Assembly (NCBI RefSeq): GCF_047496725.1
Contig: NW_027328667.1
Coordinates: 900,001-964,000, forward strand
Direction: 5' to 3'
Source: Anoplolepis gracilipes
Lineage: Eukaryota > Arthropoda > Insecta > Hymenoptera > Formicidae
DNA: 64,000 nt
The notes beneath the pieces are model-generated. The model did not search any database. It saw only the letters and a program-made list of their open reading frames with translations, and had not been told where the DNA came from. The translations under genes and the position numbers were made by a program. Below, piece after piece: positions 44,089-56,180 of the stretch. The stretch's first letter is position 1, and the number at the start of each line of letters is the position of its first letter.

Positions 44089-45775
44089 TGTTACGTCCTG
44101 TAGACTTCACGATTCTTTCTTTTCGAAAAGAATGCATAAACATTTAGAAACAGTAATTCTGAGAACGCTCTACGGCGAAATATCAAACCGTGAGAACTGT
44201 CACCTTAGTCACACTCCACGAATCTTACGTTACGTGGACAATAAAATTCTAACAAATCTCTGAAAGGCGAGACCCACTCTAAATAAGATAACTAAAAAAA
44301 TCTTATAAACTGAATCGAGCATAAACACCAGAACGGCTCTCTAACTCTAAAAGAATTTTAAATAAAACAGAATCACCGTAACTCGAAGCAGATAATTAGA
44401 GCTGCAACCGTAGAATTGAAACGGCGATGAAAAACTTAAGAAACATTTAATAAGAAAGCTCGCCTGACGGACCATCTAAAGTGACAGCTGTTTATAATAA
44501 ATTTCTAAATAGCGATAAGGTACTCTGTACAGTACTGTTACGCTCCACATTTTTTCCTCCTACGAAAACGAAGCAATAATCGTCCGATCAGTCATAAAAA
44601 AGAAGGGTCGCGTAATAAAAGGGACCGTTATTAAACACGATGCCGGAAAGGATCGATAGCGAGATTCTTTAAATAAATAAACAACAAACACAACTGCATA
44701 ATTTCAAGAACAATAAACAAATGAAAAACCTCCAAATCTCCCAAGAGACTGTACAGAGCTCACCAATCAGCGACAATCAAAATTAAGGAGAAGAAGAACC
44801 TCACCAAACGACAACTTTTTACACGTCGAAATCTCAAGAGTACTTCCGCCCAAAAATGTTAACACGCCCTCAAAATTCAATATAAAAAGGGAATACTCGC
44901 GCACTAACGGACATAACATTTTTTCCGATCCATTCAGTATTACACATACTCGATTCCATCTTCAGTATTTCGGCATCCACATTCATTCTTTTTCACCAGT
45001 TAATTCAGCACCGTTAAGTCTCGCTCAATTGTACTTTGATTCATTTCGGTCGTTCGTTGATTCTAACAATTAACTTCGCATATCAAGAGTTCTGCATAAA
45101 ACCTAAATAATTCGAGTCAGTGCGAAACGTCGACCACCCGCCGAACAAAGTACGGGAGCCGCAGCCGAACCACGACTAAATCAGCTGCCTAACCACGACT
45201 AAATCCGCCTAAATAGTAAGTCTATTCGAAATCGCGTCGTAACACTTATCACACTTTTCGCAAATTTTTATTATTTTCTAATAAACTATTGTAACAAATA
45301 CCAACTAGAATAAAATCTTTAAAATCGCACTCGTTCCTCTTCTTTTCTGGTTGATGACCTCCGTACTTATGTAACACCCGCGATCCAAACACACACACAC
45401 ACATACTCATACACAAATAAATCTAAGGCCGATACTAAAATTATAAAATAATAAGATCTTATGTATAGCGTTAATTGAATAAATGTAAACCAAAATAATT
45501 AAATGATAGATAAATTTATTTAACTCCCTCAATCATCTCCGCATAAGATCACACTTGGTCCCGTCCCGTGTAAAAGAGATTCGATTCTCTTACCAAAAAG
45601 GGACCACCGAGAGAGCGTTCGCATAAACAGAGTAATAACGACACCCATCGTTTACCTGCTTTGCTAACCTTCAGTTCGCTCGACCGAGTCATTCGTCGAT
45701 AAGACTTTTGACATCGGAACAGTTCCTGTTACGCCCTTCCTCTGACCTATCCTTTCCACGGGCCTGGACGTAACA
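44089..45775 (+). mobile_element. Probable solo LTR (Ty3/gypsy-like), 1687 bp, ATAG duplication
   Basis: It begins TGTTACGTCCTGTAGACTTC and ends CTGGACGTAACA, giving TG...CA ends with short inverted GTTACGTCC. It is flanked by ATAG at 44085-44088 and 45776-45779. A TATA-like caatataaaaaggg lies at about 44879 with downstream promoter-like sequence, and aataaactattgtaac at about 45281 may be the poly(A) signal. No internal gag/pol is present on either side, hence a solo LTR formed by recombination. A CA-repeat segment at 45371-45420 resembling the dispersed GT-tailed repeat may be an internal insertion. Superfamily is inferred from the 4-bp duplication and general layout. Confidence 0.62.
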
Positions 45776-46002
45776 ATAGTATATATTCAAAATCTTTGTC
45801 TGATGTAATCTTATTATTCTTGAGTATTGAGAGATTTTATAAAATATTAAACATATAAGAAATAAAAACAAAATAATAAAAAATAAAAATATTAAAAAGA
45901 CATAAGACAATTTTTATTTACTTATTTAAATATAAAACAAGTGTAAAACATAATTACAATAAATTTTATATTATTTTAAAAATATATTTCTTATTGACAT
46001 AC

Positions 46003-47613
46003 CATATAAAGCATATCCATTATTCGCATATCTAATAAGTTTTCTTTTGTAGAACGGTTATTATTATCTTTGCCTGTCCATGTGAATGATAAGGCTACAT
46101 TTGTAGTAAAAATCTCTTTAAAAATCAAATATATGATTTCCTTTACATTTCATCCTTCAATAGATACAAGATATTCCACCTATTATAGAAAGCATGCATA
46201 TTAACATAATGAAATATTAATTCATTAAAAAAATAAGATAAAAAATTATTACCATTTCAGTATATTTTGTGTCATTTGATTGATTGAACTCTAATGCTGT
46301 TTCAACCATTTGAAACGGGATTATTTTTGGTTTCACAGGTTTTTTATTTATTCTTTGATACAAGCATTGATCATTTGTCATCCTGTAGAAATGAAAAAAA
46401 TTTTCTTCAAAAAAACTTTACTTTAAAAAAAACAGATAAGCCATTTTTAAAACTGTAAAAAATTGTTTAATTACCTAAATTCTGTCATTATGTTTCTCAT
46501 ACATTCTGTTACTTGTATTTTAATGGCATTTATAATGTTAATATCAGTATTTTGTTGCAGAGTATTTTGGCATGTTACGGTAGAATTAAGATGCCTATGA
46601 TTAGAAGTGATTATATCATCATTAGGTTGTCTATTGTAAGTGACATCATTACGAGTTCTAGTAAAGTCAATGATGAACTCTGGGATTTATTTGATGTTGA
46701 AGATGAATAAGATTGAGATGAAGGCACATAAGAACGAGAAGAAGTTACTGATGATGAAGATGATCTGATTGTATCTTCAAAATGTGTCATGTTGTGATCG
46801 TGTAACTTTCTATTGAGGTAATATAATTGCATTAACCAAATTATTTAAAGTTAATGATGAAATATTAGATGCCCATGATTCTGACCAATATTCGTCTGTA
46901 ATCGCCCTAGTCGCATTTTGACGAGGTATTTCTACATTTTCAGGCATATGACATTCTGTATTATTATTTATTATATCATAATTTTTATTATGTATTCCAG
47001 AATCAATAGTTAATGGTGGAAATAAACTCCAATATTCAGATGCTTGAACATGTAAACATGATGGATGTTCAATTGAACATGAAGATTGACATATCGCATA
47101 AAATAAAGATTTAGATTCAACAGGTGATAATATTGGCGTTGGTGTTGATGATAAAACTGTTGATAAAGCTTATAATTGATGATAAAGTTGATGCAGATAC
47201 ATTATTAGATGGTTCATTTGTTGATGCTAAATCTGTTGACGGTTTATTTGCCGATAAATTTTTTGACGAGTTATTTGTTGATGATATCAAAGTTTTGGGT
47301 AATTCTATATGTGAATCTATCAATTAAGTTGATTTAACAGTTGACGGCAATGTTTGTGCAAAACAATTTTTGGTTGTACTGTTTTTTGTTTTCCTTTCAA
47401 TATTTCCTTCATCAATCTCATATAAATTATTTCAAATATTATTAATCTTATCAGTAACAGAAACCTTTCGCTTTTTTTGTATTGTTTAGTTGAATTCTCT
47501 TCACTGTCAGAAGATTCAGTTGTTTTGTAACGTAAAGGTTTTCTTATATTTTCTCTTCCTAGTCTTTTTTTATTCATGTTAAAGTATATCTGCAAAATTA
47601 TATAAGATTTCAT
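46003..47613 (-). pseudogene. DUF4806-like spliced gene with an internal stop
   Basis: Three exons fit well on the minus strand: 46679-46475, 46382-46253 and 46179-46003, with GT/AG junctions in matching phases (AG|G joins TEF-R-MTNDQ). The joined peptide contains MRNIMTEFR, CLYQRINKKPVKPKIIPFQM and VEYLVSIEG, then a TGA, then NVKEIIYLIFKEIFTTNVAL and SFTWTGKD. The last part (GGxNvK..., TNxxLxxxWxG) resembles the DUF4806 domain of insect proteins of unknown function. Upstream frames at 47613-47117 and about 46832 are Ser/Asn-rich and may be the N-terminal exons (MNKKRLGRENIRKPLRYKTT). The TGA where a sense codon is expected suggests a decayed copy. It lies on the same strand as, and downstream of, the CACTA-like transposase at 50980-52520. 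Confidence 0.5.
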
Positions 47614-47819
47614 TGTTACATGAACTTTAACAAAAATATGTTAAATATGTGTAAAATAAAACCATAAATATATTTAATAAGTTAGAGAAAAGATAATGTT
47701 AATAAAAGAAATATATAGACTTTGATATCAATAATAAATTAATTTTTACTTATTAAAGTGGTGAAAAAATTTGTCGTATTTTTCAAATTAAGTTGAAAAT
47801 AAAATTAAGTAGATAAAGA

Positions 47820-48717
47820 CCCGTATTCTGAGCGTACATTTAGTGGCACATTTATAGATCACTTTTAGAGGCGCTGATAAATGTTCTGGTAATACGACTA
47901 AAATCTATCATATTCTCACCGCACATTTATAGTGCCTTTAGCTTAGAGGTACATTTTGACTATCATGTCATACATCATGCGAATTGCTCATTTATGGCGG
48001 CACTGTGATTGGTCGTCGCGTGGTCAATTACGCGCCATAAGATAAATTTACAACTTCATTATAAATTTCAAAAGCATCTATTCTATTTCGAAACACTCGC
48101 GACTCACGTTCACGTACTGCATTTATTTACCGAACTTCAATCGCATGAATTAATATTTTCCAAAATACATCCATGATTATGTACTTTCGTACTTTTGTAT
48201 ATATTTTTGTATTTATTTTGTACTTTTGTATGTACTTTTCTAGTTTAGTACTATTGTATTAACTTTTCGCAATTTATATACTTCGCTTTACACACTGATG
48301 CACTGTTAAGATAAAGAAAATTTTTAAAGTCCAAATATCCTAATTATTGTTGTGTAAAATCTCTATTAATTGTAAGAAACTCGATATATATCCATTTTAT
48401 TAACAAAATCAATCATATAACATTAATAAAATCAATTAAACTTGTCAATCGTACCGTAACTGTTACGTACAGAGCGCTTTTATCTTGCTAAAATGTACCT
48501 CCGACCACATTTAGAGGCGCATTTATCGATATGGCATAAATGTGCTATAAATGTGGCTCACAATAGGATTTTCACCATAAAGTGCGCTTTTAGGCTAAAC
48601 ATGGCGGTCCTCTAAATGCGCTGTTAAATATGTGCTTAGAATACCGCCACATTTAGCGCGTCATCTAAAGCACATTTAGAGGCACATTTAGCGATAAATA
48701 TAAGTTCAGAATACGGG
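47820..48717. mobile_element. TIR element with many CACATTTA subterminal repeats
   Basis: The ends CCCGTATTCTGA are inverted. Within about 150-250 bases of each end the word CACATTTA or its complement TAAATGTG, often as acatttagaggcgc, occurs many times in both orientations. Such subterminal repeats are typical binding arrays for a transposase. The ~900-bp element has no ORF. Confidence 0.7.
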
Positions 48718-49060
48718 CCAAAGTGTTTTACAAAGAAATTATTAATTAGAAATGTTTTGTAAAGAAACTGATATACATATGTATTCTAGAAATATTTTTC
48801 CAGAAATCATATTATGTTTATTAGTCTATTCAATGAGAAACTATTGAAATATTTTAATAGAAAAGCGACAAATCTTTTGCATCGTACTAATATCAGTTGT
48901 TTTTTGTGTTTCTTTAAAACAATTTGTAATTATATGATTAAGTAAAAAATAAAAATCATCTAAAAATAACATGTAACAACTATTTAAATGATAAAATTAA
49001 TTGTTGTATACGTAAAAACATAACAAATATATATAAGCATGTTAACAATTAAGGAAATAT
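48718..49060. other. No gene recognised
   Basis: AT-rich, nothing supportable seen. Confidence 0.4.
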
Positions 49061-49260
49061 ACAAGGTGTCACTTAATTGGCGCCCACTATTTACATATAT
49101 AGCGATATTCCTCGTGGAAACCTGAGTCGAAAAGTCCGGAACCATTTTTTGTATAATGCATAATAAAGTAGTAATTATTGAGTAATGTTAATCCAATCAG
49201 CGTGGACCTTTAGCTGGACGTGAGCGACACTGCCAGATGCGCGGCTCACTGACATACGTA
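49061..49260. repeat. Family A-like left half
   Basis: ACAAGGTGTCACTTAATTGG, aaaagtccggaaccattttt and gtagtaattattgagtaatg follow the family A left-arm order. The GC-rich core begins (gtggacctttagctggacg), but no right arm follows. Confidence 0.5.
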
Positions 49261-49690
49261 TATAAAATGTTTCATAATAAATGGTATAGTTGAATATATA
49301 TACATTATGCATATTAAATGTGTTATTTTATTTACAATATGATCTGTAAATGTACCATATAATAAATCTTCATTGACAAATATATTAATTAAAAAAAAAA
49401 TAAAATTCTAAAGATGTATGAAATACGCATATATACAAAAAAAAATATCTTTTCAAGTCACAATTGAAAATAGCACAAAAATATTAAACACTCAGAAAAT
49501 TTATTAAAAAGCTACTATATATTTATAAGTGTCCGTGCCTTCATTATTACTATTAAAACTTTCATCGGTTTCAAAAAATGGCATTCTATAACATTTTGTT
49601 ACAACATTTGTAAAACCAATAATGTCATTACCAAGTAATTCCGAACATATAAAAAATCTTATTTTATCAGATAAAATACCAACATCATAC
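49261..49690. other. No gene recognised
   Basis: AT-rich DNA; a 74-codon minus frame has no features. Confidence 0.4.
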
Positions 49691-50149
49691 AAATGTAGGG
49701 GCCGAAGGCCCCCCCCCTTGCATCCCACCCTGTTTGTGGGTGTGTGTGTATGTTATGAAAATATTCCCTGGCCCATATTTATATTATTCCATGCAAAGTT
49801 TAAAGTACACGTTACTTTTTTTTTTTATTTTTTTTAGGAGTGTACCTTCTACAAGATATATCAAGGTCGTCATTGGCGAGGTATCCTTTAAAGTAATTTT
49901 TTTTTACATGTATGTATCACTCCGCTCACGCGATTGATTTAATACACCTAAATAAATAAACCCGCTTTATTAAATATATATGAGGTGAGGGAATTATGTC
50001 CTATTTATGAAACTTGTTTGGTAATAAGTTTTTGAGAAACAACGAATGACGGCTAAAACCTTTTAAACATTACTCAGGACAGTGATCTTGACAACATATG
50101 TCAAGGTCAAGGTCATTGAAGCGGTTTCCCCTATAGTAAATAATTACCC
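49691..50149. repeat. C-rich repeat plus family B terminus
   Basis: ggggccgaaggccccccccc, ttgcatcccaccctg and a GT tail match the dispersed C-rich repeat. The family B block follows in reverse (aacgaatgacggctaaaacc, TGATCTTGACAACATATGTC and AAGGTCAAGGTCA at 50083-50115). The end gaagcggtttcccctatag is the presumed terminus. Confidence 0.6.
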
Positions 50150-50979
50150 AAATGTTTAACATATTTAAATTTTTTTACAATAAAATAATATTGTTTATCT
50201 GTTACAAGAATGTTTTGAATCAAACAAATTGATGAACATTTCAGAAGACAACAGTTATTATTAAGACGAAGACTAAAAATCATGTTATTGTATTCTAATT
50301 TTTTATATTGCTTACAATAAAGGCATATTAGATTTTAAATTAACTCTCTTGCGGCTCTATTTAATGACAGAAATCATATCAAAATGGTTAAATTTTTCTT
50401 GCGAAGAAAAATATTTACTTTCAGGTTATATAATAGGTTTTGATGGTGCTAATTTCAAATTTGTGATCAAAATTACAAAAATTCAAAATGGCGGATTTAA
50501 AAGTAATAAATCTTAAAATACGTGTCTATTTGCGTGAAACTCAGTTTCTGTAGGTTTCTATAAATTTTTGAGAATGTTTTGATAGAAATATGTTTTTACT
50601 ATAAACTATAATAATTATAATTTATTTTAATTTGTAATTACTTGTTAAATTATTTTATTTATCGCTACGCCATTTTGAATTTTGCAGCAACAAATTTTGC
50701 CACAAATTTAAAATTAGATGCTCAAAAACTTCCAAAATATCATTCTTAGTTAATATATGTAACTAATAACTGCTTTTTTACATTTTTTGTACCTTTCAAA
50801 AATTCATATTTTTTCACAATTTTTAGATGAGCACAACTTTGCAAATAGTAATTACCATTAGTATAACTAATTACTGAAAAGTACAATTCTTTAGCTTTAA
50901 TTTTCACCTTGGTTCATGTTCCTACGATATCTGGTTCTTAAGTTATGAAAGAAAATGTTACTCCCAATCTAACTCGAAG
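50150..50979. other. No gene recognised; repeat-like AT-rich DNA
   Basis: It contains aaaattcaaaatggcggatt and gctacgccattttgaatttt, words also seen at 42340. Probably repeat remnants. Confidence 0.4.
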
Positions 50980-52520
50980 TTAACCGTTTGGCACAGTCCG
51001 CTTACCCCGAGTCAGACTCGGGTTAAATCGCACGTCCGTTAATGGACCAGATTCATGTAATTGTGATGCTCGAATATGATTATTCATTGTTAATTTTTCA
51101 TAGTATATTGGTTGTCCATGATATTCGCTCATTCTTCGAATAAACTGCTGCAAAGGAAGATGTGGCTTTCTGATATATTTTCTAATAAATGGAATTTTAT
51201 TCTTAAATGGAAATGTAAGAATGGTGTCTAAAAGTTCGAATCTTTTGACGTCTTCTGTTAAATGTAATAAATCATGAATGTTGTAGGATATGAAATCTTG
51301 GCCACAAATAGTCTCAGATAGTGTAACAAATTTTTTTAATGCAATTTCTGAGAAATGCAATAATTTTTGCAAATATGTTGGAGATATTAATATACGTATT
51401 GATGCATGAAGCAATAAAAAATACAAATAAACATCTTCCTGCAATATTCCACTCAATACCATAAGACTTGTATATAGTAAGACTTGTCGAAATTCTGTGG
51501 CCTTATACTCTCTCCAATCTCTCAAAGATCTTGGTAGTCGAAAAAATTCTACCGGGAAATATTTCCGTATATTTTCTAATCTCGAAAATATCAAGTTAAT
51601 TTGTTCAGCAGATAATTTAACTGTTTTTGAAAAATTTCCAATTATCCATGCCTTGCAAAATCTTTTTACTACGCCTAGGCAAACCAAATGCATGTAATCA
51701 AATGGTACTTGAGATACTGTATTTAGTGGAATTTGTAACAGAGGACTAGGTGTCTCATTATTATGATGATTATATATCCATTGTGCGTATTCATTATCTA
51801 CACGAGGCTCGTGAGTTGTACCAAGGAAAGACATTGATCTATTTATATAAAGACCTAAAACTTTACATTTAGGACAAGGATATGTGGCATTGTGAGATTT
51901 ATGTTTTAAAATAAATACTCTAGCAGGAGCATCGGCTATAAAACTCCTATAAGCAATAGCTACTACTTTAGTTTTGTAAACAATACCTTACGCATCTGAA
52001 ATTTTTTTTACTTCTTCAATAAAATATTAGAAAAATAAATTTGAATTCTTAGGTTTTTTATAACCTTATATATTCTAATGATTCCAGGACTATTATCAGT
52101 TATATTATTAATTCGGAATTGAATAGGCCAAATTTGAATTTTTCCATTACAATGTAATTGTGCTCCATCAGTACTAATATCTATTTCCAAAAAGAATGGA
52201 AGTGTATGAGACTGAATGTTAGATAACTTTGCAATAATACTTCGAAGTCAATGTGAAGATATTCTCCATCCTCAAGTTTTACAATTTTTCCAGTATTAGA
52301 ATGGGTTTTTAAAATAGTGCATACATGCTTAGGTAAATATGAAAAACAAGAATGTGAAGCTAATACTTTCAATATAGCATTTTCTTGAACATGAGTTAAA
52401 TTATTTTCTACAAAACAAGAAGCTAATTGTTCTTGAAATTTGTCAATTGATTCAATACAATCATTATCAGAATAATCATATTCGTCATCATCATTAATAT
52501 AATTATGATTAACCTATGCA
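50980..52520 (-). pseudogene. CACTA-like (Transposase_21-type) transposase, copy 2
   Basis: On the minus strand a long open part (51960-50980) reads RSFIADAPARVFILKHKSHN, YPCPKCKVLG, then SQVPFDYMHLVCLGVVKRFC, REYKATEFRQVLLYTSLMVL, YFLLLHASIRILISPTYLQK and SYNIHDLLHLTEDVKRFEL. Upstream frames at 52520-51990 give LKVLASHSCFSYLPKHVCTI, KLEDGEYLHIDF and EIDISTDGAQLHCNGKIQIW, the expected leader and (S/N)xDGxxL blocks. They are separated by a stop and a shift (near 51990 and 52190). The C-terminus stops at a GKRTVPNG segment beside a gagtcagactcgg palindrome (51010), earlier than in copy 1, so it is truncated. The PCPKC pair may bind zinc. It is probably inactive but better preserved than copy 1. 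Confidence 0.7.
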
Positions 52521-53049
52521 TTGTCAATTAATTCTATATTTTCATTTTCAGAATAATCACAATCTTTCAACATAATCATAATTATTCCATACATCTTTAG
52601 AATCTATTCTACAAAATTTGTTTATTTCATCATTTTGAAATAATTGATTATTTGAGGAATTTACACCTAACCTAACCTAACCTCTATTATATGTTTTTCC
52701 ATGTATTGTTTTTATATTATTGTGGTCATTGACCTTAATTATCGTTTTTATTCGCTGTTGTTGACGAATAGAAAGACAATAAATTGGCTTTTGACATGGA
52801 CAGTTATATATCATTTTCTTCGCTGTAAAATAATGTAAGCTGTAATTTTAATTTATAAAAATAATAATTTGTGATATTTTTTAAAGCTGACAATTGCAAA
52901 GCTTTTTAAAAGGTTATCAAACATATTGCATTGCAGATTATATTTTATTTTATATTGTAACATATATTAAATTTTAAAATAAAATATAACTATTTCCAGT
53001 GAATATTTTACTATATAAATATTTTACAATATGGGACTTTCGTTTCCGG
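52521..53049. other. Upstream of the transposase; TTAGG-type cluster
   Basis: ACCTAACCTAACCTAACCTC lies at 52664-52683. The rest is AT-rich; part may be the 5' region of the CACTA-like element. No other gene. Confidence 0.5.
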
Positions 53050-53406
53050 TGCGACAGAGTGGGATACGTGGCGTTAAAGAGAGAGTTTGAAGAAAGTAAT
53101 AGGAGGTGCAAAAAAGGAAGGACAAAGGAGTGAATGAGTATGAGGAAGGAGGAGAAAGGGCAGAAGAGTGTGAGTGGTAAGGCGAGTGTGAGAGTTAATC
53201 AGAGAGAAGAGGATAAAGGGAAAAGCATAGTGCGGGAGAGTTGACAGTTGGGCAGAGAGTAGGAAATATATAGAAGGTAGACGCAGGATAGTAGAAGGAA
53301 AAAAGCGTGTTGCGGTAGAAAGTATAGAGGGCACGGTATAATATGGAGATATGGAGCTTGGGGGAAAGAAATTAAAGAGTTTGAAAGAAAAACGTGTTAC
53401 GGAAAT

Positions 53407-54340
53407 ATGGAAGAACTGTTAAAAAGGAAAAGGGAAAATAGGAAAAGGGAGGGAGACAAAGGAGAAGGTGATATTTTCAATAGATGCAAAAAAACATCGA
53501 GATCGCCAGTGAAGGGGAAGGCAGAGAGGGAGGAGGTGGGAGAGGTTATGAGAAAGTGGAGAGAAAAAATGGAAGAGTTTATGGAGGAAGTAAAAAGCAT
53601 GAAAAAGTGGAAGGAAAAGCTGAGATTAATAAAGGAGGAAGTAAAAGAGGGAATAAAGAAACAGGGTAAACTAATGAGGGAGAAAATTGAAGATTTGAGG
53701 AGGAAATTTAGGAAAAGAAAAGGTAAATGGAGGGAGGAGAGAGATGAAATGAAACGGTGTATTAAGGATTTGGAAAGGAAAGTAGAATCCGTGAAAAGGG
53801 AAAAAAAGGGAGGGGAGGCGAGTAAGAGGGAAGAAGAAGAGGGAGATAAATTGGAGGAGAAATTAAAAGAGTTAAAGAGAAGGATAGAAATGAAAGAGCG
53901 GGAAGAGAGAAGTAGGAATGTGATATTGAGAGGAGTAGAAGTAAAAGAAGAGGAGAGAAGTGAAGCAGTGGAGGGAGTAATGAAGTATATAGAAATGGAA
54001 GTGAAGATGATGATGGTGAAGATTAAAAGAATTGGAGGGGAAAAAGGAAAAATGGGAGAATTGATGGTGGTGAAGTTAGAAAATGAAGAACAAAAAAAGG
54101 AAGTTATAATTAAGAGAAGGACTTTGAAGGGAAGAAAAGAAAGAATTTTGGAAGACTGGACTTGGAAAGAGAGGAGAATGAGATGGAGATTGGAAGAGAT
54201 TGCAAGAGAAAAGGAGAGTAAAGGGAAAAGTGTGGATTGGTTATGGAAAAATTAGGTTGGAAGAAAAGGGATTGGAGGAGAAATGGAAGAGAATGGAGAA
54301 AAAGGTAAAGAAGGTGGAAGGGGAGAGGAGAAAAAGGAGA
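53407..54340 (+). pseudogene. ORF1p-like protein of the purine-rich LINE
   Basis: An open frame of 282 codons (53407-54255) encodes a highly charged coiled-coil N-half (KMEEFMEEVKSMKKWKEKLR and similar). An ORF1p-type RNA-binding domain follows: RSRNVILRGVEVKEEERSEA, GELMVVKLENEEQKKEVIIK, RILEDWTWKERRMRWRLEEI, KGKSV. After a one-base slip at about 54232 the frame would continue VWIGYGKIRLEEKGLEEKW, the expected end. The NVILRGV and TWKERxxRW blocks are seen in ORF1 proteins of several insect LINEs. Such proteins coat the element RNA. Extreme E/K/R content reflects the purine-only coding strand. Confidence 0.65.
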
Positions 54341-54349
54341 AAGGTAAAA

Positions 54350-56180
54350 AATGGGATGGGATGAGGAAAGTAAAAGGGAGAAAAAGAAGATAAGAAGAGA
54401 GCTAAGAAAGTGGAGAAGAAGGGGAGGAGGGGGAGAGGGATATAGAGAGAGGAAAAGAGAATATAAGAGATTATGTGATAAGAAAAAGATGGAGAAAAAT
54501 GAGAAATGGAAGAAGTGGGCTGAGGAGGTGTAAAGGGAGAGGGAGCTATGGAAAATAGTAAATAACGAAAGGAAGAGAAAGACGAAGATAAACAAAGGAA
54601 TAAGTAGAGAAGATTGGAAAGAGTATTTTATGGGAGTGTTAGGTGGAGTAGGAGGGAAAGTGGTGAGGAGGGAAGGGGGAGGAAGAGGTAGAAGGATAGG
54701 GGTAGAAAAGGAATTAAGTAGGGCGGAAATATAGGATTTGAGACAAAAGCTGAAGGATGAGAAGGCAATGGGATTAGATGAAATCCCAAATAAAGCATGG
54801 AGATATGGAAGAAGGGAATTAGAAGATTGGATATGGGGTTTTTGCAACAGGATTTGGAAAGGAGAAGATTGGCCGGTAAAATGGAAGGAGGGGACGATAG
54901 TACCAATTAAGAAAAAAGAAGAGGTAAGGGTAGTGGAGGAATATAGGGGCGTAACTCTGGTGCCAACATTATACAAAGTGTACGCGAAGGTATTGGCAAA
55001 AAGACTAAGGGAGGACTTGGAAAGAAAGGAAATAATACCGCATAATCAAACTGATTTTAGGAAAGAGATAGGGACTATAGATAATATTTATATATTAAAT
55101 TATTTAATAGGGAGGCAAGTAGAGAAGAAAGGGGGGAAATTAGTGGCCATGTTTGTAAATTTAAAGGCAGCGTTTGATTCGGTAGATAGGGGGTGCTATT
55201 AGAAATGATGAAGGGAAGGGATGTAAGGGAAGAGTTGGTGGAAAGAGTAGATGAGATACTTAAGGAAACAAAAAGTAGAGTAAGGGTAGGGATGGAGGTA
55301 GGGAAAAGTTTCTGAACAGCGAGGGGGATTAAACAAGGTTGTCCGCTGAGCCTTGCTGTTTATCACACTGATAGCAGATTTAGAAGAGGAAATAAGGAAA
55401 CTTAAATGAGGAGGAGTAATGTTACCGGGAGAAAGAGTGTATACATTAGCGTACGCGGATGACATAGTTTTATTAGAGGAAGAAGAGGAGGGGATGAGAA
55501 GTATGGTGGAGAAGGTAGAAAAATATTTAGAGAAAAAAGGACTAGAATGTGGGTAAAATAAAGATGATGAGGTTTAGGAAGGGAAGAGGGAGAAAAAAAA
55601 ATAGAGTGGAGGTGGAAGGGGAAGAGACTAGAGGAAATGAAAGAGTTCCGGTATTTAGAGTACACACTTCAAAAAAACGGGAAGCAGGATGCACATGTTA
55701 GGGAGAGGGTTAAAAGGGCGGCAGCAATTATGGGACAAGTCTGGGGAATAGGAAAAAGTAGGTTTGGTAAAGATTGGGAGAAGAGAATATGGTTATTCGA
55801 TAGGTTAATATGGACAGTAATGAACTACGGAGCAGAGATTTGGAGATGGAAAGAGAGGGAAGAAATGGAGAGGCTAAAGAAGAGGTATATGAGAAAGATG
55901 GAAAAAGATCAAAGAATCACAATTTAATAGGTGGTATGGAGAGGTGAAATCGGAGGGGGTGCCGGGTTATTTAAGAAAAAAGGATTGAGGAAAAGTAGAT
56001 GGAAAAGAGTAGCTAGGTTCAGACTGAGAAGTGAATTAAAAGGGAATAGATATTGGGAGGAAGAACAGAAAAGGAGGTGTAGACTATAGTGGAGGAAGTG
56101 AGACATGGGAACATATTTGGGAAGAATGTAGAAAATGGGAGAGAGTAGGGGGAGTTGGCAGGAGGATGTAAGATAGGTGC
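54350..56180 (+). pseudogene. Reverse transcriptase of the purine-rich LINE, endonuclease deleted
   Basis: It starts in the segment that normally follows the endonuclease (WDEESKREKKKIRRELRKWR). At 54738-55202 an open part reads EKAMGLDEIPNKAWRYGRRE, EEYRGVTLVPTLYKVYAKVL, GTIDNIYILNYLIGRQVEKK and FVNLKAAFDSVDRG. FVN stands where FVD carries the first catalytic aspartate. GIKQGCPLS follows at about 55330, and YTLAYADDIVLLEEEEEGM has the YADD box at 55452-55463. The C-terminal domain at 55637-55927 reads FRYLEYTLQKNG and AAAIMGQVWGIGKSRFGKDW. An ETWEHIWEECRKW zinc-type motif lies near 56095-56135. Several stops and frame changes make it inactive. Confidence 0.72.

Noticed and set aside
54110..54976. 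288-codon minus frame rich in Ser, Phe and Leu
   Set aside because: Antisense of LINE ORF1/RT; long only because the purine strand lacks stops when read in reverse.
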